A DNA stretch of 63,441 bases from Oscillospiraceae bacterium (GCA_017395935.1 JAFQNL010000022.1:1-63441), one strand, 5' to 3'. Positions 16,186 to 25,324 are shown, counted from the first letter of the stretch. The notes: generated by a model not told the origin, from the sequence alone. Numbers and translations: made by a program.

Positions 16186-18103
16186 AGGGAAGGATTTCAC
16201 TGAGTTCCGCCTGCTCCTGCTGACTGAGTGAGCAGCTGCAGTCCCGATAGATGTCGATCAGAGTGCCGCAATCGGAGTGGTAGAAGAGGGAGTCATCGCC
16301 CAGTGCAATCTGGTAGTCCGGATCGCAGGCCGGCGCCCCCTCAGCCCACCAGTCGGTGAGAAACAGATCCAGAATGATTCGGCGCTCCCGGTCAGTGGTG
16401 ACCAACCGCTCCTCTCCATTTTTCAGGTTGATAACCGAAATGGGGGCAGACTGGTCTGCTTCAATGGGTGCGACAGCTGCCTGTTCACCATTGGAGGTAT
16501 TATCCTCAGCAGGCAATTCAGGCAAGCGCTGGGTGGACAGCTGGATCTGTTCCGCCTGCGCTGAGCCATTGAGCGCGCTCTGTTTCTGGCTGTGGGTCAG
16601 TGCAAGGATGACGGCGTCACCCGTCCGAAGGTCAGATAATTCGATCTCAGTTATCTGGTTAGAGTCGTCATAGGGGACATATATGATCTGACGCTCTTCA
16701 ATGGCCCGGCTGCAATCAATCACGCAGCGGTCTCCAAATACCCGTTCCTGTCCAAAATCTCTGACGTAAAGAAGCTTCTCTTCTTCGTCCATTCCGATCA
16801 CTTCGGCATTCAGACCAAGATACAACACCTCTTCTCTCTCGCCGGCAGCGATTCGGATTTCCACGTCTTCTACCGTCAGATAGACCTCGATCTCTTCCTC
16901 CGTTGCGTTCTGCACGTTTACGCCCAGCCGATACCAGCTGCCTTGCTCTGCCTCCAGTTCTACCGGCAGACCCGGAGTCAAATACTCAGGGACATAGGCT
17001 CTCTCTGTCTCTGTCTGAACAGGCAGAAGAACCACCTCGGTATCTCCCAGGCCTCGTTCGGAAGAAACTGTTATCCGTCCTTTCAGAGGAGAGATCTCCT
17101 CCTCTGTATAGACAAACCGGGCCTCGCTTCCCGCCGGAATACATACCCGAAGGGTGAAAGCTGCCTCCTTCGGATCCGTCAGAAAGCAGATTCCAGCACA
17201 CACGCAGATCAGGCCGGCAAGAACAGTCAGCCAAAAGGCCGGCCGCCGATAATTCAGGACCGCGCGTACCCGCTGCTTTACCCCCACTTCGCCGAAGGCA
17301 AGCGGGCAGGCAGACAACGCCGACTGATGAACACTGCAGACCAGCAGCGCTTGAGTATAGTCAGCCCGCTCCTCTGACCCCAGATCCCGGATCACCCGCT
17401 CATCACAGGCCAGTTCCACATCCCGGCAAAAGAGCCAGTAGGCCAGCCACATCAGAGGATTGAACCAGTGGATAGTCAGGACAAGAAAGCCCAAAGGCTT
17501 CCACCAGTGATCTTTCCGGACGATATGAGCACGCTCATGGGCCACTACATACTCTAACTCCTGGTCAGGTAAATCAAAGGGCAGGTAGATCCTCGGCCGC
17601 AGAATACCGAGGACAAAGGGCGAATCCGCCCTGTCACTCCGATAAATCTGCCCCTCAATACGCACTGCAGTCTCCATCCGGCGATACAGCCGTAGATAAC
17701 TGAACGCACTATAGAGCAGGAGAAGTCCCATGCCAACGATCCAGATCCGGGCACCGAACTTAACCAGAAGCAGAAACAAGTTTCCGCTCTTTTCCGTTCC
17801 CACAGCAACGGTTGCGCTGCTGATCATTGGATTGACAGTCTGATCCACCACATCAATGCCGGTTCGAATCCCCTCAAAAGGCTCGATCAGGATCTGCGGA
17901 CTGATAGTCTGGCTGCTGGGGATTAAACTAAGCCCACTCTGAATGGAGAAGGGCCAGATCAGGCGCAAGGCCACCAGGCCCCAAAGAAGGACGCGAAATC
18001 TCTTTGGCCCCCGTCTCAGTACCAGTCTCAACAGCAAAACGGCAAGGACCAGCCAGCTTGCCGAAATACTCATATTCAGCACATGGACAAAGAGACCGGT
18101 CAT
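16184..18103 (-). CDS. BlaR1/MecR1-like M56 membrane metallopeptidase sensor
   Basis: A 639-residue protein with transmembrane segments near residues 12-30, 38-55 and 108-135, the M56 zinc peptidase motif His189-Glu-Arg-Ala-His193 (VVAHERAHIVRKDHWW), a third ligand region DVELACDERVIRDLG, and a fourth membrane segment near 290-308. The remaining ~330 residues lie outside but are not a penicillin-binding domain: no SxxK and KTG set is seen. On signal it should cleave the BlaI-type repressor, whose gene precedes it and overlaps by 4 bases. The signal is therefore probably not a classical beta-lactam acylation. Confidence 0.9.
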   Translation of the reverse strand: MTGLFVHVLNMSISASWLVLAVLLLRLVLRRGPKRFRVLLWGLVALRLIWPFSIQSGLSLIPSSQTISPQILIEPFEGIRTGIDVVDQTVNPMISSATVAVGTEKSGNLFLLLVKFGARIWIVGMGLLLLYSAFSYLRLYRRMETAVRIEGQIYRSDRADSPFVLGILRPRIYLPFDLPDQELEYVVAHERAHIVRKDHWWKPLGFLVLTIHWFNPLMWLAYWLFCRDVELACDERVIRDLGSEERADYTQALLVCSVHQSALSACPLAFGEVGVKQRVRAVLNYRRPAFWLTVLAGLICVCAGICFLTDPKEAAFTLRVCIPAGSEARFVYTEEEISPLKGRITVSSERGLGDTEVVLLPVQTETERAYVPEYLTPGLPVELEAEQGSWYRLGVNVQNATEEEIEVYLTVEDVEIRIAAGEREEVLYLGLNAEVIGMDEEEKLLYVRDFGQERVFGDRCVIDCSRAIEERQIIYVPYDDSNQITEIELSDLRTGDAVILALTHSQKQSALNGSAQAEQIQLSTQRLPELPAEDNTSNGEQAAVAPIEADQSAPISVINLKNGEERLVTTDRERRIILDLFLTDWWAEGAPACDPDYQIALGDDSLFYHSDCGTLIDIYRDCSCSLSQQEQAELSEILP

Positions 18104-18471
18104 GGCTGCTCCCCCCTTCGGATTCGGTCGATCATACGCTGGACCTCGTCCAGATCACGATCAGAAAGCTTCTGGCGCCGGGTAAAAGCGGCGACAAAAG
18201 CGGGCAGGGATCCCTCAAACTTTTTTTCCAGCAGCTCGTCAATTTCCAGTTCCTGCGCCGCATCCTTGGAGATCAGAGACGTGATTGTCCCTGAATCATT
18301 TTTCAGCACGCCCCTCTGACCCAGTCGCTTTATGACCGTATAGGTAGTAGTCCGCTTCCAACCCAGTCTATCCTGACACAACCGGGCTAGTTCGGCTGCC
18401 GTCACCGGTTCATACTCCCAGAGAATCAGGCAGAACCGATATTCGCTCTCGTAAATCTTGGGGAAATCCAT
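18100..18471 (-). CDS. BlaI/MecI-family transcriptional repressor
   Basis: A 123-residue winged-helix repressor. WEYEPVTAAELARLCQDRLGWKRTTTYTVIKRLGQRGVL is the helix-turn-helix, and VIKRLGQRGVLKND is the wing entry typical of BlaI. The C-terminal half is the dimer region that the partner protease cuts. The gene overlaps the M56 sensor by 4 bases (ATGA). The promoter upstream lies within a large palindrome, so the pair is autoregulated. Regulated targets other than the operon are unknown. Confidence 0.92.
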   Translation of the reverse strand: MDFPKIYESEYRFCLILWEYEPVTAAELARLCQDRLGWKRTTTYTVIKRLGQRGVLKNDSGTITSLISKDAAQELEIDELLEKKFEGSLPAFVAAFTRRQKLSDRDLDEVQRMIDRIRRGEQP

Positions 18472-18485
18472 AGGAACGCCTCCTT

Positions 18486-18539
18486 GTCTAATACAGTAGA
18501 CTCTAATATCAGTCTACTGCATTAGACAAGCTTTGTCAA
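18486..18539 (-). promoter_or_regulatory. BlaI operon promoter inside a large palindromic operator
   Basis: Arms 18486-18502 and 18511-18527 are 17 bp each with a single mismatch and an 8-bp centre. On the minus strand -35 TTGACA (18534-18539), 17-bp spacer and -10 TAGACT (18511-18516) place the -10 in the operator arm, so bound repressor would block polymerase. The half-site core is CAGTAGACT/AGTCTACTG. Confidence 0.82.
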
Positions 18540-18593
18540 GCTCTTCCCCACCTTTCCTCACCAGCTCATTACCGGCCGGAAACATATGAAAAA

Positions 18594-18623
18594 CCGCCCC
18601 GAACACGTCTGCGTTCGGGGCGG
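18594..18623 (-). terminator. Terminator of the alaS-HIT unit
   Basis: Eleven-bp GC stem (18594-18604 with 18613-18623) followed on the minus strand by five T, just after the HIT stop. Confidence 0.88.
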
Positions 18624-18641
18624 AAGAGAATGATAGGCAAA

Positions 18642-18977
18642 TCAGCCGGGAGGCCAGGTCATGTCCCGTCCGGACAGCACATGAAAGTGCAGATGGGGAA
18701 CGGTCTGTCCGGCCTGCTGGCCACAGTTGGAGACCACGCGGAAATCGGAGATTCCCAGTTCACGGGTCACTTTGCTGATGACCTGGAAGCAATGGGCTAC
18801 GATATCGGCGTTGGATTCGTCAATGGCGCCGCAGGACTGAATATGCGTCTTGGGGATGACCAGAAAATGGACAGGGGCCTGAGGGGCGATATCATAGAAG
18901 GCGAGAACCTTCTCGTCCTCATAGACCTTATTGGAGGGAATGTCGCCGGCGGCGATGCTGCAGAAGAGACAGCCCAT
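18642..18977 (-). CDS. HIT-family (histidine triad) nucleotide-binding protein
   Basis: A 111-residue protein of the Hint type. CLFCSIAAGDIPSNKVYEDEKVLAFYDI is the classic N-terminus and VPHLHFHVLSG the His-x-His-x-His triad that hydrolyses purine nucleoside phosphoramidates. Hint proteins act on aminoacyl-adenylates made by tRNA synthetases, and this gene directly follows alaS, 39 bases downstream. I chose the second ATG (18977), 8 bases from AAAGGAG, over the one at 18983, which sits too close to that site. Confidence 0.93.
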   Translation of the reverse strand: MGCLFCSIAAGDIPSNKVYEDEKVLAFYDIAPQAPVHFLVIPKTHIQSCGAIDESNADIVAHCFQVISKVTRELGISDFRVVSNCGQQAGQTVPHLHFHVLSGRDMTWPPG

Positions 18978-19016
18978 TGTCATTTCTCCTTTCGACTATA
19001 CAGATCTTTCTTGGGA

Positions 19017-21671
19017 TCAGAGGCCCAGCTTGCCGGCGACAAAATCGTCCACGGAAGCCAGAGCATCGTCCAGCTTCAGAACGTTCTTACCGCCGCCCAT
19101 AGCGGAGTCAGGCTTACCGCCACCGGATCCGCCACAGATCTGGGTAACATTCTTGATGATCTCACCGGCCTTGATACCAGCCTTGACAGCGCCCTTGCCG
19201 CAGACAGCCAGGAAGGTGATCTTCTCGCCGTTGGAAGCGGCCAGAACGGCGACCACATTCTGCTCCTTATCCCGGAGGAAGTCGCCCATCTTGCGCAGGT
19301 CATTGGCACCCTTGTCGCCCACGGCAGCGGTAATAACCTTCAGCTCACCCACGTTCTTTGCAGCCATGAGGAACTGCTGGATTGCGCCCAGTTCTTCCTT
19401 GCTCTTGTAGCCTTCCACGGTCTTCTTGAGCTCCTTGATCTGCTCTACATGGGCTTTGGCCTTGACGGCCAGCTCGGCAGGCTTGACCTTCAGCTCAGCA
19501 GCCAGAGTCAGGAAGTCATGCTCAAACTTGAGCAGGTTTTCCAGAGAGAGTTTGCCAGTGGTGGCCTCGATCCGGCGGATACCGGAGGCAACGGAGCCTT
19601 CGCTGACGATGTGGAAGGCACCGGCCTTGGCGGTATTGTTCAGATGGGTACCGCCGCAGAGCTCTACGGAGTAGCCTTCCATATCCACCACACGGACTGT
19701 ATCGCCGTACTTTTCGGTGAAGAGTGCCATAGCGCCCTTCTCCTTTGCCTCGGCCATAGACATTTCCTGAGTGGTAATGGTATAGCCTTCCAGAATGGCC
19801 TCGTTGACCAGCTTCTGGATCTCGGTCATCTCATCATTGGTGATAGCGGCAAAGTGAGTGAAGTCAAAGCGGAGACGGTCGGGCTCCACCAGAGAGCCGG
19901 CCTGCTGCACATGCTCGCCCAGCACCTTCTGCAGCGCGGTCTGAAGCAGATGGGTTGCCGAGTGGGCACGGGCAATGGCACTGCGGCGCTCCATGTCCAG
20001 CGTAGCGACCACTTCGCTGCCCACCATGAGGGAGCCGGAGGCCATATGGCCGTGGTGGAGATACTTACCAGCCTTGGTCTTCTGGGTATCAGTGACCACA
20101 AAGGTGGCCTCGCCCAGGCTGATCAGACCGTGGTCGCCCACCTGACCGCCCATTTCGGCATAGAAGGGAGTCTGATTGAGGACGATAATGCCCTGCTTGC
20201 CTTCATGGATGATGCCAGCCAGCTCACCGTCTTCGATAATAGCCTCAACAACAGCAGAAGAGGCAGTCTCGGTATAGCCGAGGAACTTGGTGGGAGTCTT
20301 ATCAATGTCACCCAGATCGATACGCTCCCAGCCCAGATCACCAAGAGCCTTACGGGCCTCACGGGCACGCTCCTTCTGAGCCTGCATCTCAGCTTTGAAG
20401 CCTTCTTCGTCCACGCTCATACCCTCGTCCTCACACATCTCGATGGTCAGGTCGATGGGGAAGCCGTAGGTATCATAGAGCTTGAAGGCATCGGAGCCGG
20501 AGAACACGGTCTCGCCCTTGGCCTTGTGGTCAGCCAGCAGCTCGGCAAAGATGCGCAGGCCGCCATCGATGGTCCGGGAGAAGTTTTCCTCTTCCACCTT
20601 AATGACCTTCGTGATATAGTCCTGACGCTCCAGCAGCTCGGGATAAGCGGTCTTGTTTTCCTGAATCACGGTATCGCAGACCTGATAGAGGAAGGGGTCG
20701 GTAACACCCAGCAGACGGCCATGACGGGCAGCGCGGCGAAGCAGACGGCGCAGAACATAGCCGCGGCCCTCATTGGAGGGACGGACGCCGTCAGCGATCA
20801 TCATAGTGGCAGAGCGGATATGGTCGGTAATAATACGCAGAGAGACGTCGGTCTTAACGCTGTCGCCGTAGTGGGCGCCGGTAATCTGGCTGACCTTATT
20901 GGTGATGTTCATGACGGTATCCACGTCAAACAGAGAGTCCACTTCCTGACAGACGCAGGCCAGACGCTCCAGACCCATACCGGTATCAATATTCTTCTGC
21001 TTGAGCTCGGTATAGTTGTTGTTGCCGTCGTTGTTGAACTGGGAGAAGACGTTGTTCCAGACCTCAATATAACGGTCACAGTCGCAGCCCACAGTACAGT
21101 CGGGCTTGCCGCAGCCCTTCTCGGGACCACGGTCATAATAGATCTCAGAGCAGGGGCCGCAGGGACCGGATCCATGCTCCCAGAAGTTATCGCCCTTGCC
21201 GAAGCGGAAAATACGCTCGGCGGGGATACCCATTTCCTTATTCCAGATTTCAAAGGCCTCGTCGTCCTCCACATAGATGGAGGGATACAGCCGCTCGGGA
21301 TCCAGACCCACCCACTCAGGGCTGGTCAGGAACTCCCAGCTCCATGCGATCGCTTCCCGCTTGAAATAGTCACCGAAGGAGAAGTTGCCCAGCATCTCGA
21401 AATAGGTGCCGTGGCGGGCGGTCTTACCAATATTTTCAATGTCACCGGTACGGATGCACTTCTGGCAAGTGGTCACCCGGCGACGGGGAGGGATCTGATC
21501 TCCGGTGAACCAGGGCTTCATAGGAGCCATGCCGGAATTGATCAGCAGCAGGGATGCGTCATTCTGAGGAATGAGGGAGAAGCTGGGCAGACGCAGATGC
21601 TCTTTGGTCTCAAAAAAGCGCAGGAACATCTCGCGCAGCTCGTTTACGCCATAGGGAGTGGGCTTTTTCAT
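19017..21671 (-). CDS. alaS: Alanyl-tRNA synthetase
   Basis: An 884-residue enzyme of full length. The class II catalytic core is at the N-terminus (FFETKEHLRLPSFSLIPQNDASLLLINSGMAPMKPWF; motif 2 FGDYFKREAIAWSWE). Editing motifs HSATHLLQTALQKVLG and ELCGGTHLNNT lie near residues 565 and 665, and the C-terminal glycine-rich GGSGGGKPDSAMGGG oligomerisation region is present. A cysteine-rich insertion (GCGKPDCTVGCDCDRY, near 185) is also normal. It charges tRNA-Ala and edits Ser/Gly mischarging. Expression is controlled by the upstream T-box leader. The gene is followed by the HIT protein. Confidence 0.97.
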   Translation of the reverse strand: MKKPTPYGVNELREMFLRFFETKEHLRLPSFSLIPQNDASLLLINSGMAPMKPWFTGDQIPPRRRVTTCQKCIRTGDIENIGKTARHGTYFEMLGNFSFGDYFKREAIAWSWEFLTSPEWVGLDPERLYPSIYVEDDEAFEIWNKEMGIPAERIFRFGKGDNFWEHGSGPCGPCSEIYYDRGPEKGCGKPDCTVGCDCDRYIEVWNNVFSQFNNDGNNNYTELKQKNIDTGMGLERLACVCQEVDSLFDVDTVMNITNKVSQITGAHYGDSVKTDVSLRIITDHIRSATMMIADGVRPSNEGRGYVLRRLLRRAARHGRLLGVTDPFLYQVCDTVIQENKTAYPELLERQDYITKVIKVEEENFSRTIDGGLRIFAELLADHKAKGETVFSGSDAFKLYDTYGFPIDLTIEMCEDEGMSVDEEGFKAEMQAQKERAREARKALGDLGWERIDLGDIDKTPTKFLGYTETASSAVVEAIIEDGELAGIIHEGKQGIIVLNQTPFYAEMGGQVGDHGLISLGEATFVVTDTQKTKAGKYLHHGHMASGSLMVGSEVVATLDMERRSAIARAHSATHLLQTALQKVLGEHVQQAGSLVEPDRLRFDFTHFAAITNDEMTEIQKLVNEAILEGYTITTQEMSMAEAKEKGAMALFTEKYGDTVRVVDMEGYSVELCGGTHLNNTAKAGAFHIVSEGSVASGIRRIEATTGKLSLENLLKFEHDFLTLAAELKVKPAELAVKAKAHVEQIKELKKTVEGYKSKEELGAIQQFLMAAKNVGELKVITAAVGDKGANDLRKMGDFLRDKEQNVVAVLAASNGEKITFLAVCGKGAVKAGIKAGEIIKNVTQICGGSGGGKPDSAMGGGKNVLKLDDALASVDDFVAGKLGL

Positions 21672-21734
21672 AACATTGTACCTCCATAGGAGCCTGATCG
21701 CTCCTCTAAATTAACAGACAGTAACTGATGGCCG

Positions 21735-21973
21735 AAAAAGAAAAAACGCCCCGCCCATTCAGGGGCGAAGCGAACACTTCACGGTACCACCCTGATTTGT
21801 CCTCACAGGGAGAACGTCTCAGTTCATCGGATAACGCTGATGAGGCGTACTGCTCGTCACAGTCAGCTTGGAAGTGGCGCTCGGGCGGCTACACTTGCAG
21901 GGCTCTCACCGTTATTCCCCGCTCGCTGAAAGGTTCCGTTCCCGATTGGCTTCCGCACAGCCAGTTTCACACA
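21735..21973 (-). ncRNA. T-box leader of alaS
   Basis: The leader carries the T-box antiterminator signature AGGGTGGTACCGTG (minus strand, about 21781-21795) followed by a terminator stem (21747-21752 with 21762-21767, GC-rich) and TTTTTT. Further 5' the string GGTGAGAGCC after AGCGAGCGGGG is typical T-box Stem I wording. A GCC alanine codon at 21844-21846 sits where a specifier could be, but I could not fold the RNA to confirm it. Uncharged tRNA-Ala would stabilise the antiterminator and permit alaS transcription. Confidence 0.88.
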
Positions 21974-21979
21974 ACTGTC

Positions 21980-22007
21980 ATTTTATCACGTTTTCGTTCC
22001 TTGTCAA
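21980..22007 (-). promoter_or_regulatory. Promoter of the alaS T-box leader
   Basis: Minus strand -35 TTGACA (22002-22007), 16-bp spacer, -10 TAAAAT (21980-21985). Confidence 0.82.
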
Positions 22008-22035
22008 CAGGGAAAACCGTCTTTCTTTTCCCTGT
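22007..22035. repeat. 10-bp perfect inverted repeat beside the alaS promoter
   Basis: Arms 22007-22016 (ACAGGGAAAA) and 22026-22035 (TTTTCCCTGT), loop of 9. It abuts the -35 of the alaS promoter and lies about 10 bp ahead of a weak plus-strand promoter (TTGACG at 22045-22050, 17 bp, TAGAGT at 22068-22073) for the EamA gene. Confidence 0.6.
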
Positions 22036-22286
22036 CCGGCCAGATTGACGGAAATAGGATAATCTGGTAGAGTAGGATGGAAACAAAACAGAGCGAGCGT
22101 ATTTCTTTTTCAGATCCGCTTTGCATCGACCCGATCTCTCCTGTCCGGCAGTGGGCCAGGCAGGATTGTAATGTCAGCGCATCTCTTCTGATCCTGCGCA
22201 TTTACAGAGTAAGCAGAACGGCTCCCTTCTCTTTGGAAGAAGAGGCCAGCTTCTCATTCAAATCCCACCTGCCGGAGGCATTTTTC

Positions 22287-23174
22287 ATGAAACGACTGTT
22301 TTCCTACCGTTTTCAGTTTATTTTTTCTATGGCCATCTTTGGCACCATGGGCCTTTTCAGCCGCTATGTCCCTCTTCCTTCCAGTGTGATCTCCATGGTG
22401 AGGGGTATTCTGGGCTCCGTCTTTCTTCTGCTTCTGCTCAAACTTCAAGGGAAAGGACTTAACTGGGCAGCGATTCGGAAGAATCTGCTTCCGCTCTGCT
22501 TCTCCGGTGTCTGTCTGGCCTGTGACTGGATCCTGTTTTTGGAAGCCTATCGCTATACTACCGTAGCGGTAGCCACGCTGTGTTACTATCTGGCGCCAGC
22601 TTTCGTCGTCCTGCTCTCCCCTTTCCTACTCAAAGAGCGTCTTACCGCCCTGAAAGTAGCCTGCGTGGGGGTAGCCGTTTTTGGTATGGTGCTGGTCTCC
22701 GGGGTAATTCAGTCCGGAGGCGCGGCCAATGTAGATCTTCGGGGCGTTATCTGCGCGCTGATCGCCGCCTGCTTCTACGCTACCATTGTGATTCTGAACA
22801 AGAAGCTCACCGATCTCGGTCCCATGGACCGGACGGTGATGCAGCTGACCGTCTGCGCTCTTGTTCTGATCCCCTACAACTTCGTCAACCATGACATGAC
22901 CGCTCTGCATCTGGACGGAGTGGGACTGGCCGCTCTGCTGACGCTGGCCATTGTTCATACCGGTGTCTCTTACGCCCTCTATTTCGGCTCCTTCCAGCAC
23001 CTGTCCGCTCAGGCGGTGGCTTTGTTTAGCTATGTAGACCCGGTGGTCGCCGTCTTTGTCTCCGCTCTTCTGCTTCATGAGCCTATGGACGCGCTGTGCG
23101 CACTGGGCGCGGTGCTGGTACTGGGCTCCACTATGTTCGGCGAGCTTTGGGAGGAGCGCCACGCCCCCTCCTAA
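22287..23174 (+). CDS. EamA/DMT-superfamily transporter
   Basis: A 295-residue protein with ten predicted membrane helices in two EamA repeats (for example FSMAIFGTMGLFSRYVPLPS for the first and GVICALIAACFYATIVILNKKLTD for the second). Families with this layout export metabolites, often amino acids, or act as permeases of unknown substrate. The start at 22287 has CCGGAGGC upstream; the open frame that runs further upstream (from 22077) is out of keeping in composition and lacks a site. It is monocistronic and ends at a strong terminator. Confidence 0.88.
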   Translation: MKRLFSYRFQFIFSMAIFGTMGLFSRYVPLPSSVISMVRGILGSVFLLLLLKLQGKGLNWAAIRKNLLPLCFSGVCLACDWILFLEAYRYTTVAVATLCYYLAPAFVVLLSPFLLKERLTALKVACVGVAVFGMVLVSGVIQSGGAANVDLRGVICALIAACFYATIVILNKKLTDLGPMDRTVMQLTVCALVLIPYNFVNHDMTALHLDGVGLAALLTLAIVHTGVSYALYFGSFQHLSAQAVALFSYVDPVVAVFVSALLLHEPMDALCALGAVLVLGSTMFGELWEERHAPS

Positions 23175-23205
23175 ACACCCCGGAACCAGATTCCCGTCAG
23201 ATGGT

Positions 23206-23235
23206 AAAAGGCAGTGCCTTACGGCACTGCCTTTT
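23206..23235. terminator. Bidirectional terminator between EamA and the BMP permease
   Basis: Thirteen-bp stem (23206-23218 with 23223-23235), A-run on one side and T-run on the other, between convergent genes. Confidence 0.9.
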
Positions 23236-23253
23236 TGCTTTGTTTCAGAGCGC

Positions 23254-24195
23254 TTATCTCTGTCCCTTGTCGTAGGGGATGCCCTCTGCCTTGGGTGCTC
23301 TGGACTTCTTGGAAGTGAAGGCCAGCACCAGCAGGGAGATAATATAGGGCAGCATATTATACACACTGCTGGGGAGGTTCAGGGCCATGAGCACATCAAA
23401 GCCGGTATAGACATTGGACAGGGCCCGGAACAGGCCGAAGAGCAGCGCCGTCAGGGCAATCCGCTGAGGTTTCCACTGACCGAAAATCATAACAGCCAGA
23501 GCAAGGAAACCGAAGCCCGCCACGCCATGCTCAAACTTCCATTCGCTGACGCCTGCGGTAATATATACAATACCACCCAGACCGCCCAGCAGACCGGAGA
23601 TGAGGACGCCGGCATAGCGCATTTTGTAGACATTGATACCCACAGAGTCAGCTGCCTGAGGATGCTCGCCGCAGGCCATCAGCCGGAGACCAAAGCGGGT
23701 ACGGTAGAGGATAATGACCGAGGCGATCAGGGCGATCAGGGCAACGGCCATAAACCAGTTGAACTCAAAGCTGCCAATATTGGTGATAAACGCCTTCTTA
23801 GTCTCGATATACTGGATCGAAGAGGAGACGTTGTCGGGGTTCTCGGCGGTGTTAACAGCCTTGACAATAACAGTAGCGGCAGCAGTGCCCAGCAGATTCA
23901 TAGCGGTACCTACCAGCGTCTGGTCAGCCTTAAAGTTAATGGCTGCCACAGCCAGAAGCAGGGAGTAGAGTACGCCGCAGACAATACTGGCCAGAGCAGT
24001 AGCCAGGAAGATAAGGACGGGAGCTGCAGAAGGATCAATGAACTTCATCATCAGAGCACCGCCCAGAGCGCCCATGACCATGATGCCCTCCAGACCGATA
24101 TTGATGACGCCGCTGTGCTCAGAGAAGCAGCCGCCCAGTGCCACCAGCATCAGGACGGAGGCAAAAATGAGGGTATACTGTACCAGAAGCACCAT
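23254..24195 (-). CDS. ABC transporter permease, BMP/nucleoside family (second permease)
   Basis: A 313-residue membrane protein with about nine helices. ALGGCFSEHSGVINIGLEGIMVMGALGGALM is the characteristic EAA-like segment of the BmpA-dependent importer permeases (NupC/YufQ type), and MACGEHPQAADSVGINVYKMRYAGVLISG is the conserved coupling loop to the ATPase. With the partner permease, double ATPase and lipoprotein upstream it should import purine or pyrimidine nucleosides. It overlaps the preceding permease gene by one base. Confidence 0.92.
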   Translation of the reverse strand: MVLLVQYTLIFASVLMLVALGGCFSEHSGVINIGLEGIMVMGALGGALMMKFIDPSAAPVLIFLATALASIVCGVLYSLLLAVAAINFKADQTLVGTAMNLLGTAAATVIVKAVNTAENPDNVSSSIQYIETKKAFITNIGSFEFNWFMAVALIALIASVIILYRTRFGLRLMACGEHPQAADSVGINVYKMRYAGVLISGLLGGLGGIVYITAGVSEWKFEHGVAGFGFLALAVMIFGQWKPQRIALTALLFGLFRALSNVYTGFDVLMALNLPSSVYNMLPYIISLLVLAFTSKKSRAPKAEGIPYDKGQR

Positions 24196-25322
24196 TATGC
24201 CTTGCCTCCTTTCTTGGCCTTGGCCTTTTCATCACGCTTGTCCAGGCCCCGGTTCATGCTGACCTTGACAAAGAGGACGAAGCCGCAGAGATAGATGATG
24301 ATGGAAGAGATCAGATCGGAAATCTGTGCACAGTACATACTGGTGTCGATATAGGAACCACCGCTGGTAATGTGCTGGATAAAGTAGGAGGAGAAAATTG
24401 TTCCGATGGGGTTCAGGCCACCCAGGAAGGCAGCGGCAATGCCATTGAAGCCCATAGCGGGAACGCTGGCCTGCATACAGTTCCACTGCTCCACGCCGGT
24501 CAGGTAGAAGCAGGCGGCGCCCATGCCAGCGAGTGCACCGGAAATAACCATGGTCAGAATGATATTGCGCTTTTCACGCATACCGCAGTACTTGGCGGCG
24601 TCCTTGTTCAGGCCGGTAGCCTTGAGCTCATAGCCCAGCTTGGTCTTTTCCAGAATAACCCAGACCAGAATAGCGGCCAGCACGGCCAGAGGCAGGGCCA
24701 GAGTAACGTACTTATTATTGTTAAACAGCTGATCCAGACCCATATTGGGCAGCTGGGCATTGGGATTGCCGGCTTTCAGGGTGATCGTATAGGGACTGGT
24801 CTCCTCTTTGACGCCGGAGAGCAGGATATTGACGGCATAGAGGCCAATCCAGTTGAGCATGATGCAGGAGATAACCTCATTGACGTTTTGGTAAGCCTTG
24901 AGCGCGCCGGAGATGGCCCCCATCAGGCCGCCGGCTACCATAGCCGCGAACAGGCAGACATACCAGGGCATATTCAGGGCCAGCGCACAGTAAAGAGACG
25001 CACCCACGCCTGCCACATACTGACCGGCAGCACCAATATTGAACAGGCCTACCTTATAAGCAAAGAGGACAGACAGAGAGCACAGCAGCAGAGGAGCTGC
25101 CTTGACCAAAGTGGAGCCGAAATATTTCAGAGCGGCCGCCTCACTGGGATAGTAGAGGAAGTTCTTCATCACGGTGACGATGGCTTCCCATGCGCCTACA
25201 GGATTGATGATCAGCAGGACAATATATCCTACAAACAGACCCAGCAGGATACACAGCAGGGAGGCGATCAGCGACTGGAGACCGTTGCTGCGCAGCAGAC
25301 TCTTCTTAGGTTCGTTGTTCAT
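24195..25322 (-). CDS. ABC transporter permease, BMP/nucleoside family (first permease)
   Basis: A 375-residue membrane protein, NupB/YufP type, with the coupling motif YELKATGLNKDAAKYCGMREKRNIILTMVISGALAG and the pore segment LSVLFAYKVGLFNIGAAGQYVAGV. It is longer than its partner because of an extra N-terminal helix and the insertion VLTPYT-like region around residue 185. It starts 2 bases after the ATPase stop and overlaps the next permease by one base, so the three cytoplasmic/membrane components are translationally coupled. Confidence 0.92.
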   Translation of the reverse strand: MNNEPKKSLLRSNGLQSLIASLLCILLGLFVGYIVLLIINPVGAWEAIVTVMKNFLYYPSEAAALKYFGSTLVKAAPLLLCSLSVLFAYKVGLFNIGAAGQYVAGVGASLYCALALNMPWYVCLFAAMVAGGLMGAISGALKAYQNVNEVISCIMLNWIGLYAVNILLSGVKEETSPYTITLKAGNPNAQLPNMGLDQLFNNNKYVTLALPLAVLAAILVWVILEKTKLGYELKATGLNKDAAKYCGMREKRNIILTMVISGALAGMGAACFYLTGVEQWNCMQASVPAMGFNGIAAAFLGGLNPIGTIFSSYFIQHITSGGSYIDTSMYCAQISDLISSIIIYLCGFVLFVKVSMNRGLDKRDEKAKAKKGGKA

Positions 25323-25324
25323 CC

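Noticed and set aside
18630-21689. A 1019-codon open frame on the plus strand
   Set aside because: It is the antisense of alaS and the HIT gene; those have full, recognisable products and control signals on the minus strand.
22077-22286. N-terminal extension of the EamA transporter
   Set aside because: The 70 extra residues are charged and unlike a transporter start, and the ATG at 22287 has a proper ribosome site.
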